Part shown: positions 1 through 11,487 of the stretch, one piece after another | How the letters are laid out: the number at the start of each line of letters is the position of its first letter | Position numbering within the stretch: the stretch's first letter is position 1 | Made by a program: the position numbers and the translations under genes | Source of the DNA: Botryotinia globosa | Lineage: Eukaryota > Ascomycota > Leotiomycetes > Helotiales > Sclerotiniaceae | NCBI GenBank assembly: GCA_014898425.1 | Contig: RCSZ01000011.1 | Span: 804,501-868,500, forward strand | Direction of reading: 5' to 3' | Length of the DNA stretch: 64,000 nt | Notes under the pieces: generated by a model | Database searches by the model: none | Told to the model about the DNA's origin: nothing | What the model saw: only the letters and a program-made list of their open reading frames with translations

Positions 1-74
1 ACTGTATTCAATTCAAGATGTATCATTAGATAACCCCCAAATTTTTTGTAACATTTTGCAGTACCGGTATCAAC

Positions 75-1744
75 ATGGCAACATTCGGCATTGACAATCT
101 ACGAGCATCAGTAATTGATGGTAGATCCGACAACGTTAGATACAGACAAAATGAGCTTCAAAGTCTCCATAAAGTTCTACGAAACAATGTCGACAGGATT
201 ACAGCAGCAATCTCAGAAGATCTCTTCGGTCGCGTTCGAAAAATTGATACTGAAGCTCTATGCGTGTTTTACCTTGCTTCTGACGTTATCCGGAAATCAT
301 ATGAAACGCTCAACTTCAAGGAATCGATAAGCAACGAATATAAGGTTGCTAATGGTATAGATTTCTTGTCGCGTAAGATTGGAAAGGGATTAGTTGTCAT
401 TCGGCCGACGACGCACACAAGATTTTACTCAATCATATGTCCGATAGCAATTGCTATCGCTGCCGGGAACTGCGTCTGTTTAGAGGTATGTGGAAAAGAT
501 ATCCCATGATGGATACGAAACATACACTGAAAGATGACTAGCTTGGGGACACGACTTCAAAAGTTGATAGCATCTTGAAAGAATTGTTACCCCAAGCCCT
601 AAACAACGACACATTTTACATCTCATCGAGTAACGTACGAGACTCCTCGATCCTTGAATCGGCACTACTAGTCGATCAAACATGCAATTCTTCGACCCCG
701 AACATTAATCAACTCATCTCAAGATCAACAGATAGAATAATTGCAGTTGTTGATCGAACAGCAGACATTGAAAGTGCAGCAGAATCTATTGTCACTGCTC
801 GATTTTCTTTCCAAGGAACTTCGACATATAGTCCCGATTTAGTCATTGTCAATGAATTTGTCAAAAGTGATTTTATAGAAGCTTGTACGAGATGTGCGAG
901 CAAATTCTTTTCCTCTAATAGCAGTAGCCAAAGTAGACAGAATGATGGAATTTCTGCCACCAAAAGAGCACTCAAGGATGCTGAAAACAAAAAGCAAATC
1001 TCAACCTTTGGATCTAACAACTTTGTTCTTGTTGATGTTGTGGATAGGTAAATATGTCAATGCCTATGCTTGTTCCCAGCAACCAAAACGTCAGCTAAAA
1101 TAATCCAGGGCATCGACCATTACAGAGATGAAAATTAGCGGCTGCCACCTGTTAATCATGGGAAATACAAGTTTAGTGGATGCCATCATGATGCAGAAAT
1201 CAGAGTGAGTTCACAAAGTTCCGTCCAAGACTCTGGAATAAAGTACTTACAGAAAATTTCCAGATCTCCATTACTCGCCTTGTACATCTTTTCAGACAAG
1301 TCAACCGCAAAGTTTCTCGCTCAACATTTCAATGCCAGCACCACTTACATAAACCATATTCCACTGCACCTCCTCGTGGGACCCGCTGCTCCCTCAACAC
1401 CACTTCCCATTCCTGCGTTTCACAAATATAGCGTGGAGATGTTTTCATCTCCGTGTCCACAATATATTGCTCTTCCGCCCGAAGATTTCTTGATTCTTGA
1501 TAAGGTTCTGACAGGAGGATCAGACAGTCATGAGCTTCTCGAAAAGACTAGAAACATGGCTATAAAGGCGCTGCCGGAAACAGGTCAGGCTCCTGGTCAT
1601 GCCATTGGATTTTTTGAACAGGGGATTATGTTGGGTGGTGGTTTATTTCTGTCGGTTGCTGTCCCGACTTTGGGGTATATATCTTGGGTTGGAGGAAGGT
1701 CTGCTTGGGGTATCATTTGGAGACTGTGGGCGGCTAGAGCTTGA
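75..1744 (+). CDS. Aldehyde-dehydrogenase-like protein, probable pseudoenzyme, C-terminal membrane segment
   Basis: Four exons, 75-485, 542-1047, 1109-1204 and 1264-1744, join in frame to give 497 aa. The protein has the ALDH-fold layout of a fungal family: an N-terminal NRASVIDG-like start, the AAGNCVCLE Rossmann segment around residue 130, and the DLVIVNEF and PLLALYIFSD segments further on. The usual catalytic region reads FSFQGTSTYS, so the Cys of the GQ-x-C motif is Thr here, and no ELGGK-like glutamate motif is visible before it. I therefore expect little or no classical aldehyde oxidation. The last 50 residues are Gly-rich and hydrophobic (GIMLGGGLFLSVAVPTLG) and look like a membrane anchor. 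The reading frame stays open a few codons upstream of the chosen ATG behind a TTTTGCAG, so a further 5' exon outside the window is possible. It is the first of six metabolic genes in a row. Inactive paralogue versus atypical enzyme cannot be settled from sequence alone. Confidence 0.75.
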
Positions 1745-2149
1745 GTGGTTTTGGGACGTGTAGATATGAGCTCGGTTCGTGTTCAAGGATATTTGCTTAA
1801 ATTGTTTCACTACCCAATTTAATTTTTGTATGCATTTCGCCAGATAACTCCCTATCTATAGTCTATAGAGAACGGTGAAAAATATTTCGTCTGTCAGGCT
1901 CTCTGATAGCCACTGAGACATTGTAGAGGATGCTTCTTAATAGATTGGCACAACCCTGAGCATTGATAGAAGCTATTCTAGGGTGTTTAATTTTCCAATA
2001 CTGAGCAACAATATATGGCAGTGTTATTCCATGGAGTTGAATCTAATAGAGTTGGACGAGGAATTTTGAAATTGGTAAACATGCTACTATATGTATAAAA
2101 GCAATATGATCAAAGGAACTCTCATGTCTCCCCAAATGCACTAGGAACC
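1745..2149. other. Spacer between convergent genes
   Basis: 405 bases between the 3' ends of the ALDH-like gene (plus) and the dioxygenase gene (minus). It is moderately AT-rich and would hold both 3' UTRs. I see no further gene or repeat. Confidence 0.6.
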
Positions 2150-3171
2150 CTAAGCTTTGCCCATCATCCTCGAATTACCAGAGCCCCAGTTTCCAAAAGT
2201 ATACTGACTATTACACATATTCCTTAGCTCCCAGTCCTCTGCCCCCATCACAGCAGCAGTACCCCGATCCTCAAAATCTCCACAAAGCCCTGCCACAAAC
2301 ATTGCAGCCATAAAATGATCATCTGTGCCATGCGCATCACGATATTTGGGTAATTTCATCAACATTGTCACTGCTCTTCGCAATTCTGGTCCGGAGTTTT
2401 TCGTCATTGCATCTTCGAATTCTTGGCGGAATTCGAGCATTGCAGCATCTGGAGGGGATTCCATGGCGAAGTTGTCTATGGGGGGTTGTGGTTAGATCTT
2501 GAAGACAGGTGGTCGTGGTGGTGGTGGTAGGAGATTGATTTTGTACCTCGATACATTAACATCTGAAACCAATTATTCCGATACAAATTATGTACCGCAC
2601 CTCCCGTCCCAATAAAGAGCACGTCCTCTCTTCTTAATGGCCTTAACGCAGTTCCTACCTTAGTATGATAGTGAGCATCATATCGTGCGTTCATAGAGAT
2701 AATAGTCGTTGGCGGGCATCCATCCGGGAACATTCGTATGAGGATTAGATAGGTATCATGGATCCAATCAAACTTATCATTGAGTTTCGCTTTGAGTCCA
2801 TTCTTCTGCAGAAGTTCAACACAGCGAGTTGCCATGGGAATGTCAGCATTCAATTTGTATGGCACGTATTTTGAAGGATGCACGTAGGCTACTGGAGATT
2901 TTCCGGGTGTGGGATTCGAGGCAACTTCGATTTCGTTGCCGAGAGTTGCCCAGTGTGCTCCCTAATGTGTGTTTCAACAAAATGCTGGATAATGGAGGTT
3001 ATTCGAGGGAAATTTGCTACTAACCATCATTACCACGTGTTTTATCCCATTTTCTAGAGCTTCGTCGCCGCATTTTTTCCAATATGTTGCACTATCGGAT
3101 TCTTCCCCAAGCATCATTGTGGAGCCATGAGAGAAGAAATGAACAGGAGTCAAATTCGTCACCGGCGCCAT
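2150..3171 (-). CDS. LigB/DODA-type extradiol ring-cleavage dioxygenase
   Basis: Three exons on the minus strand (3171-3025, 2961-2547, 2475-2150) join in frame to 295 aa, a normal length for the DODA (4,5-DOPA extradiol dioxygenase) branch of the LigB family. These enzymes use a divalent metal and O2 to open a catechol ring next to the two hydroxyls. The sequence shows the expected His-rich metal-site segments: VHFFSHGS at residues 10-17, GAHWAT just after the first intron, DAHYHTKVG in the middle, and HGTDDHF near the C-terminus. Start at MAPVTNLTPVHFF fits the family's short N-terminus. It is divergent from the zinc-finger regulator gene (480-bp shared upstream region) and convergent with the ALDH-like gene. 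The natural substrate cannot be read from sequence; the neighbouring flavin hydroxylase suggests a catecholic compound (inference). Confidence 0.88.
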
Positions 3172-3652
3172 TTGTACGGATATCAGGGTTTTTTTCTCTC
3201 TCGAAGCTGATTATAATGTTTGCCAAATTCGATATGAATTCTTGTTGATTCAGTCGTTTATGGGTTTCTATGAATTTGGGGTCAATAATGGACACAAGTT
3301 CCGGAAATGCGGACTTTGAAAGCCAAAGTAGTGGGGCCGGCATGCTGTCGATCAAAATCTTAGGCTACATACATGCACATACGTTCCTTCCCCACACATT
3401 ACAACCTCCACTACGGCAAGTCCGGTTGAAGCAAATTGCCCACTTACCCTTCAAAGTATCTAGGCCCAACCTGGAAGAGGCCGAGCGGCTGTCGAATCTG
3501 AAGAGGGACACTGAATGAGATTAAAGAGATCAGATCTATCCGCATCCAACTCCACCTCCCCCTCCACCTCCACCTCCACTTCCACCTCCTGAAATCCTTC
3601 AACTGTCACTACAAGCTGACGGCAAGCATATGGCTACTTTCCTGCCCTAGAT
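3172..3652. promoter_or_regulatory. Divergent promoter region, dioxygenase / regulator
   Basis: 480 bases between two divergent start codons. At about 3546-3593 there is a pyrimidine tract with repeated CTCCAC/CTCCC units, about 60 bases ahead of the regulator ATG; such tracts are common just upstream of fungal start sites. The two genes could share control elements (inference). Confidence 0.5.
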
Positions 3653-6600
3653 ATGTCGGACCATGCAACCTTTGACAACGGCGGTGACGCACTAAGCATT
3701 CTCATCAATGCGGCAAGTTCAATTGGGGCCGACCGACAAACGCATCCGGAATTCGCTCGATCATCGCCGCCGATGCCCCTAGCACCAGCCGTTAACCAAT
3801 GTCGAATATGCCAACGAACCTATGAGCGAGGGGACCACCTCACTCGTCACATGAGGTCACATGAGAATTCTCGACCCTTCCGGTGTGAACGATGTCCAAA
3901 GACTTTCAATCGCGTTGATCTCCTGAATCGCCATGTTGCCACTCATGAACGTAATTTGTGTCAAAACCGCCCAGAGATTAGACGAACAGAGAGAGCTGGA
4001 AAAGCATGTATAGCATGCGCAACAGCAAAGGCAAAGTGTGAGGAGCAGAAACCGTGCTTGCGATGCCGAACTAAAGATCTTGTTTGCGAAATATCCCAAC
4101 AATCTCACAAGAAAAGATGCGTTTCGGGTGTTGCGTAAGTTCATAACTCACAAAGCCTCAAGCTTAGACACTACTCAATTGTCTTCTCTATCATCATGGA
4201 CGTGTACATTTCCAATAATCTGGACTGCAGTCCGACAATAAAGGCTTTAATTTTTTGGATCCAATTAGAAGATTCAGATTATCTCAGTGGCTGAGAGCTT
4301 CATTCTTATTCGAATACCTTAAAAATCAATTTGCTAGACCGGATTATTGAACATTTTAATCCCCCACTCCTTTGAGCCCCTTCTAAAACTATTCGAAGTA
4401 CCTAGATGCTGACATATTAGTCTGCATAGGAAAAAGCCACGTGTCTCCATTGCGGAACAAGAATCTCTTCCTCAAGATTCTGTGATACAACCTTCGAGCA
4501 TATTGGATCCTGTTCTACATAGCATTGATGGAACCGATGATTACATAACCACGAATTCCTATCCTGACTATAGCGCCGAGAATGCAGAAGCAATACTGCA
4601 ATCTTCTTTTGCCTTATCTGCACTAAACTCGGACAAGGAATCAACGGAATTCAATTTCGTGCAAGACCAACTACCTTTCGAAAGTTTTACCAACGAAATG
4701 CTCTTCTTTCCTTCAACAATTTTCAACAACCAGATCTCAGACTTCAGTTTTGAGGACTTTAACTTTCAGGAAGAGAATTTTGATTTCACTCCTATGGTTT
4801 CAAAACGCCTTACAGTCGATGAGAGTACTGTCTCTGGGCTGTCAAGAAAGGTCAATGATTCCAGAAGGGATGTTTCTCGAGGGCATGCAGCATTTGCCCG
4901 CTCGCCTTGGCTATGGACGCCAGCTTCAACCGATCACATTCTCGGGGATCGAGATAATTTAGCGGTTGATGAAGAAAACATATCTTTAAATCTCTCCCCT
5001 AACGGTGCAAGGCCTCATGAGCATCTCTCTATAACATCTTCCTTGCGAGACAAGATGTTTCACCTCGTTTCAACTGCTAACAAATATGCGAGTGGTATTC
5101 CAAGTTTTCCTTCTTTAGATTTACTGAACTGTACAATTGAAGCCTTTTTCTGCCAGCAAAGCAATCAAGACGACAATTGGATTCATACCCCAACAATATA
5201 TTTAAAAGATGTCCAACCAGAGCTTTTGATTGCCATCGTGGCTGTTGGATCTACTGCTATCTCCTTACCTGCTGTATGGAGAATGGGACTCGCCCTTCAG
5301 GATGTAGTGAGATTTAGTGTATCTGAATTGGTAATGTCATCCTTTTGGAATCCAGTAGCCTTGCTAATTCTAATCCAACGCAGTGGGAAAGGGCTAACAG
5401 TAACACTCGGAAGCTCCAGCCACTACAAGCCTGGATGCTTTCTCTCGAGCTTGGGTTGTGGAGTGGGTTTCAGAGAAACATGGAACTAGCCGAGAGCTTT
5501 TCGCAACCCCTGATCACGGTAAACGATTCATCTTTTTTTTTCTTGGATGAGGTGTCCACTGTTTTGAGAAATTTCAATGATCTAAATTCCTCGTATTATT
5601 CAACTGTCTTTTAGGCTACTGAAAACACCAGTCTGGGAAAAGTCGATATTTGGATTCAGGCTGATTGTTTTAGATGATGCGCCGTGGTGGGATTCTATCT
5701 GCTGCTTCGGATTCCCAGAATCTGATCCCAGACCAAAATGATACTGGGAAAAGCCTGGAAGCAAAATGGCAAACATGGGCACAAAGGGAGTCTTTCAAAA
5801 GGTATGTTTGGGCGCACTCATGAGTATTGCAGCCGACTTACGCTTCATTTTTAAGATTGTCTCTCAAACTGTTCCAGCATGACACTCGTGCTTCTTTAGC
5901 CCTTCAAAAACCCCCATTGATTAACTTTACAGAACTATCTTTCTCAGTACCTGCATCGCGTGAATTATTTCTCGCTAAATCTGCAGCGGATTGGAAGGCA
6001 GTGTACATGGGAAAATCTCATTCATCGGTGGTCCCACCACCTCGCTTGATCGATATTATGCACACCTCCTGTGGTCTCGAAGATCTGGATGAATCTTGGG
6101 ATGTAGATCTGTGTTATGAAGCAGCACTGAATGGCTTTTGGGGGCAAATATGGGCAATCGGAGAGTCAACCCGTTTTCATGGTATTGATGGGAACAAAGA
6201 CTCTGTGCATCGGCTATGGATAACTACTCAACAGCGAGAACTTTATCGTGAAGTCGAGAACTTTCGAGATCAAATTTTAGGCAGATCAAACAAACCGTCA
6301 GGACTTAACATTACAGCCGAATTATTCTTGCTAGCTCTGTGTGTTTCTCCTGATGAGTTGCAGCGATTCGCTGGTAAATCCGGCCAAGAAGCAGCATCTC
6401 AAAGTTTAAAATCATTGGAACGATGGTATACAACAGAACGTGCAAGGAAGGCAATTTGGCACGCGGGACAAATCTTTCACTGGGCTTCGTTGATGGCTCC
6501 GGCTCAGTTGCGGGATTTCTACACCGTTGCCGTCTACTTTGCCAGTCTTACCATGTGGGCATATGGACATCTCTCAAATAGCGTCACCCGCGAGATTACT

Positions 6601-6975
6601 AACGAGACAAAGAAGACTCGCGATTCTCCTCAACCAGAGATTAATCTTATTGGTCCTGACAGTCGCGAGACTCGGACATTTATATCCAGTGGTCAAGGGA
6701 CGCCAGTTCTCATTCTGGCACCTCGAAGTTCAACAGACATCAATGCTACAACCGGAACGTCTGAAACAGACGACTTCACGTTGAATAATGCAGAAATCCG
6801 ACTCAGTAACCCTAATGAGGTGCTTAAGATGGCACGAGATCTTTATCGAAGTAACTTTCCAATTCTGGAGGAACCACTTCCGCCTCTGGTGGAGAATTGT
6901 AGTAATTTGATGAGGGATCTTAGTTGTGTTCCCGAAAGTCGATTTTCTAGATGTACTAGCCCAATAGAGAAATAA
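3653..6975 (+). CDS. Transcription factor with two C2H2 fingers, a Zn2Cys6 cluster and a fungal_trans-like region
   Basis: Five exons (3653-4134, 4430-5330, 5384-5518, 5674-5801, 5856-6975) keep frame and give about 921 aa. C2H2 fingers lie at residues 50-70 (C-x2-C..H-x4-H style) and 78-98. A Zn2Cys6 binuclear cluster follows at 119-145 with exact C-x2-C-x6-C-x5-C-x2-C-x6-C spacing. The middle region carries the hallmark LQPLQAWMLSLELGLWSGF and WAQRESFKR segments of the fungal-specific regulatory domain. This is the known fungal C2H2-Zn2Cys6 hybrid class of nuclear DNA-binding regulators. It lies between the dioxygenase and hydrolase genes and is the obvious candidate pathway regulator (inference). 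Intron 1 is unusually long (295 nt) and I could not exclude a small extra exon inside it. The other introns are 53, 155 and 54 nt. Confidence 0.88.
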
Positions 6976-7199
6976 GAAACTAATTCGAGGCATGATTAAT
7001 TATTTGTTACTACGCTGGTGTAGATGATTTTGTTTGTCGGGTTGGGTAATGTCTTCGCTAGTACCAACTGCGATACAACATTAAAAGGGTTTCGAATTCA
7101 GGTTTGTTATAATAGTTGGGAACACATTATTTGGGAGATGCAAATCATTTAAAGAAATCATAATTTTCGACTTCGTTTAGTATTATAGTTCAGACTATT

Positions 7200-7960
7200 C
7201 AAAATCTTAACGTTTGCCCTGTGGTAGCAAAATGAATATTCGAGATAAAGAGAAATCCAATATAAATTCCTATACAAATTTTCTATACATACATTACGAT
7301 ATTAATGATATATTCATCACTAATAAATGAAATATATTATTAATAAAAAATAAAATCACTCGGTACTTTTTATAATTTATTTAATATTAACTTTGATAAA
7401 AAAACAGAAAATAAAAAAGCTCTGAAAGGCCTTAAAAAGATCTTCGAATATTAGAGTTGTAAAAAATATGAATAAAAAATAAGCATAAAAACAAGCATAA
7501 AAAATAAGCATAAAAAATAAGCATAAAAAAATTTATATATATATAAACTAAAAGAAGAAAAAAATAAATAAACAAGAAAGCTAAAAAGTAAATATAAAGT
7601 ATTAGCTGAAAGTAAAAAAAAGAGGGAATTCCTATTCCTTATCACTTATTTTTAATTTATGCTTTAATCGAAAGCTTTATTATTATACTAAATAATACAA
7701 AATATATTAAATAAACAAGAAAATGATTTGATTTAAATATAAATAGATATTTTTGATCTGAAAATAATTACTTTAAACTAAAACTTAATAACTTTTTAGA
7801 TTTAATTTTTTTATTAAAACCCTATTAATTAAAATAAACTTTATATAATATATACTTTTAAACTAATTACTTTAATTTATTGAAAACCATTCTTTCAATA
7901 TATACTTGAATATCTAAGATTTTATAATAATTGATAAAGTAATAGTTTTGCTAATCACGG
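7200..7960. repeat. AT-rich block, probably a decayed repeat
   Basis: Strong shift to A+T compared with both flanks, with long A and T runs, many stop codons in all frames, and a short tandem motif (ATAAGCATAAAAA-like) near 7480-7530. This is what a mutated transposon relic looks like in ascomycetes, possibly after repeat-induced point mutation (RIP), but no ends or coding remnants are recognisable. Confidence 0.5.
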
Positions 7961-8205
7961 ATTCTACTACCACGGGGGTGGGGATTAACTATATGTCTCT
8001 CGCCATATACTCCTAGGAGATTTGCGGTCTTTACATCCAGGAAATTTCCTGTTGGAAAAATGCTAGATCATATCTGTAGCTTTATTGATTGGCAAGATTG
8101 TTTTCATTGAAGCTGAGTATCAAACAGAGCCAGTATGATGTTTTCCGTTCTTTCAGGGATTGACTGAATGCCAAGACCGTCAATCCCCCAGGAACATATG
8201 GCAAC

Positions 8206-8330
8206 TACTCGTGCAGCAAGAAAGTATGCAACTCCGACGCTAGATGCACATACCACAAGATGGTAAACTACAAGAGGACTAACCTGGTTTTCATAGCTCC
8301 GGAGTTGCATACTTTCTGGCCGCACGAGTA
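8206..8330. repeat. 31-bp imperfect inverted repeat
   Basis: Arms at 8206-8236 and 8300-8330 are reverse complements except for about three positions, separated by 63 bases. The shared core is AGAAAGTATGCAACTCCG. It may be a foldback remnant or a transcribed hairpin. Confidence 0.75.
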
Positions 8331-8483
8331 CACTTGTTTACTCATTGTGGCAGGTGATCCTGCACATCTACCACAAATCCGACATGTGTTTGTACTAAAA
8401 TGGTTTATCGGCGGCATACACTAGAAAAAAGGGACCGGCCCAGGGTGTGTGATTGCATGAACCCCTGATCAGTTAGTCCCGAA

Positions 8484-8500
8484 CGGAAGTTTCGCTTCCG
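8484..8500. promoter_or_regulatory. CGG-N11-CCG palindrome, possible Zn2Cys6 site
   Basis: CGGAAGTTTCGCTTCCG sits about 230 bases upstream of the hydrolase start codon. The half-site arrangement CGG-N11-CCG is the Gal4 type, and the arms CGGAAG/CTTCCG are fully symmetric. That a zinc-cluster regulator, perhaps the one encoded at 3653-6975, binds here is inference. Confidence 0.4.
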
Positions 8501-8728
8501 CCATCACTCCCCCACATTCCGTAACCTTTCCATAATATTCTGCTCGGCATTTAGCTGCAGCCCGACAGAGACTTTGCTAACAGTCGAGCCACTAGTGACG
8601 GTGGTTTTAGTGATAGTAAAGATACTGGGCTCTAAAAACACAGCAACTGATGTTTTGAACAAGTAATCTTACATCTTGATCACCTTGGCCGAAGACAGAT
8701 ATCAATCGTTAGCGAATCAACGCTCACG

Positions 8729-10804
8729 ATGACCACCACCAATAAAATTAGAGACATCTCAGAAGTCATCGAAGACAAAGAAAATGGATTAGTATTTGAG
8801 AAAAACGTCTCTATTCCATTGAAGGCATCTGATCTTCCTGTGAGATGTAATGTATATAGACCAATTGCTCCAGAAGGTGCCAAATTCCCTGTCCTTGTGA
8901 CATATGGACCTTATGGAAAAGATATCCCTTACGACAAGTAAGTACAGACTATCAAGTATCCTTCCACATAAATCATCATAGATTAAACCATACATACTGA
9001 CATTGTCGTTCCAAAAGTTTCTTCGCCAAATCCTTCAGCGAGGTCAACCCTGAGCATAAAAGTAAATATAGTGCTTGGGAAACCCCAGATCCAGTATTCT
9101 GGACTTCCAAAGGATATGTTGTTGTGAGAGCGGATGAGAGAGGACTGGGTCAAAGTCCTGGACTCTTAGACACAATGTCTAGAGGCACGAGCGAGTGTTT
9201 CTTTGATGTTGTTGAGTGGGCATCCGAGCAACCTTGGTCTTCCGGGAAAGTTGGACTATTGGGAATCAGTTATTATGCAGGTATGCAGCAATACTGAACG
9301 ATCAGTCTCTAACCTTTTATATTCTGTGCTGACATATCATATAGGCAGTCAATGGCGTGTTGCAGCTCGTAGGCCAAAGGGTCTTGCGGCTATCATACCA
9401 TGGGAGGGAATGACTGATTATTACCGTGATCGATGCAGACATGGTGGAATTCTCTCAGATGAATTTATTCGATTTTGGTGGAATAGACAAGTTATTACCA
9501 ATCAATACGGTCGACCTGGCCGTGCAGCTTCGAAATGGGGTGAGAATACCATTGAAGGGGACTTGGATGAAGAGACGCTTCTTAAGAATCGTAACGACCA
9601 GACTATCGATAACGTAAACAATCGCTTTTTGGATGACGAGTATTACAAGTCGAAGGATTTTAATCTGGAGGATATTGAAGTTCCAGTTTTATCGGTAGCG
9701 AATTGGGGAGGTATTCTGTTGCACCTTCGAGGCGAGTTCACGGATTTCAAGATTGTTTTGATGGTCACTGATGAAAGTTCTAGGCAATGTAAATGGCTAC
9801 ATGTGGGCAGGTTCCAAGTTGAAGTATCTTCGTTTCATTACTGGACGCCACGATCTTCCCTTTTACTACAAGAAAGAAGTTGAGATACAGAAATCTTTCC
9901 TCGATGCGTTTCTCAAGGATGACGACAAAATTGGCTGGTCTATCCCCGGAAAAGTTAGCCCTGTCAGCGTGATTCTTCGAAAAGGAGATGTTGGTTACAA
10001 TAATGCCGAAGCGGAAAACAAATATGAACGAAGAGAAGAAACAGAATGGCCATTAGCAGGAACACAATATACCAAATTCTATCTCACACCAGGAAAGACA
10101 CTTTCCAGAGATCCGTCAGGATCAAGTGCGGAAAAAGTTTCATATGATGCGTTGGGAAGTCTCAAAAATCCAAAACTCGTCCAATTCACAAGCGCACCAT
10201 TCGAGAAAGAAACAGAAATTACCGGACATGTCACCGCACATCTGAACGTATCCCTCTCCCCTTCTCCATCAGCAACTGCCCCGGAGAAAGACATCGACAT
10301 TTTTCTGACTCTCCGCCATATCTCCCCCTCAGGGGAAGAAATTTTCTACACCGGCACAGCTGGAGATCCAGTTCCACTGACTAAAGGCTGGCTCCGAGTA
10401 TCTCTTCGTAAAATCGCGGAGAATAATCCGCGGAATCTACCATACCAACCATATCGCGAATATCGCTCGGTTGATGTTCAAGAAGTCAAACCTGAAACTA
10501 GTTATGCAATGGATGTTGAGGTGTGGCCTACTAATGTTGTGGTAGAAAAAGGGGGAAAGATTGTGCTGGAAGTGAGTTCGGGGGATACTCAGGGAAGTGG
10601 AATTTTTGCTCATGGAAATGAGAAGGATAGGTAAGGTTCTTTTTTTGATTGGTTCCTTCATTTTCTGTCCTTGTAGGAGAGATATACATGTGCTGACTTT
10701 GGAATTGTAGATCCGTGGAGAAATTTGCAGGTAAGAATAACATCCATTTCGGTGATGGACAGGAGAATTTCGTCACATTGCCTATTGTGCCGTCAAGATC
10801 ATAG
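8729..10804 (+). CDS. CocE/NonD (S15 peptidase-like) alpha/beta hydrolase
   Basis: Five exons (8729-8937, 9018-9280, 9345-9731, 9784-10630, 10711-10804) give 599 aa. The N-terminal half is the S15/CocE hydrolase fold: PVLVTYGPYGKD, then RADERGLGQSPG, then the nucleophile elbow GISYYAG with Ser154, followed by FITGRHDLPFYYK, which should carry acid-triad residues. The C-terminal part (KYTKFYL..., HIHFG, ENFVTLPIVPS) is the jelly-roll PepX-C-like domain. Relatives hydrolyse acyl esters or amides; the substrate is unknown here. The third intron (9732-9783) begins with GC, not GT: only this junction joins VANWGGILLHLRG to NVNGYMWAG in frame. It is a single cytosolic-looking protein with no signal peptide, downstream of the regulator gene. 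Confidence 0.88.
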
Positions 10805-11487
10805 GGGTGTAGATACACCTAGTTGTCATGTAGTACTTCAAAATATTAGAATTCAATGTTTTATAGAACTTCGATGATTCAATTCTGCCGTATAAAACTG
10901 TTTTGGAGAAGCCTGGATGATTAAAGGGCAAGAGTCACCAGTCTTCAATGTTGCTGTGTGTAAGACAAAATGTGCAGTTTGAACTGAACATGGAAAAGAC
11001 TATTTGCGATCTCATGCCTTCTATTATCAAAGACTGAGGGCTCTTGTGGTATTGATCAACTCTAAAAAAATGTTCCCTGGTCATTATCTATTATTTCATC
11101 AACATCTCTCATGAAGTTGTGTCCCGAGCCTTGAAGCAAAATAACTGATATCTATGATATCCCACCAGTGTCATTCTTAATCTAAGATGAGGGTGTCTAT
11201 TGTCTAGAAACTTCAAGATTAAGCAACAGTGTATAGGTGGATATCGCATAGGATGAGTACATATCCAATTTATGAATGGGCAGATGGAACTGGATGAGAA
11301 CAACTTTAAAGCTCATCATTGTTTCATAAATTGAATCTATACACAAAGCTATCATCGAACGGAAATCTCCTGTTTTTAAATCAATAAAATTGAAACCGAA
11401 ACAATGTCCACTGATGATTTAGGTACACAAATTTTTTATATTGCGGAATCTTCTCTTCGACCATGATCAGGTTATCTTCACAAATCC
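10805..11487. other. Spacer between convergent genes
   Basis: About 680 bases between the 3' ends of the hydrolase (plus) and the cupin gene (minus). I see no further gene and no clear repeat. Confidence 0.6.

Larger units (their letters stand above)
6976..8728. other. Long spacer with AT-rich block
   Basis: No gene is supportable. About 7200-7960 is extremely AT-rich. About 8200-8330 contains an imperfect inverted repeat. The last 250 bases are the upstream region of the CocE-type hydrolase. Confidence 0.7.

Noticed and set aside
3270..3518. Plus-strand frame overlapping the dioxygenase 5' end
   Set aside because: Overlaps a well-supported antisense exon and promoter; no conserved content.
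5519..5673. Apparent frameshift in the regulator after QPLIT
   Set aside because: Explained by a 155-nt intron ending TGTTTTAG, after which MMRRGG continues the conserved domain.
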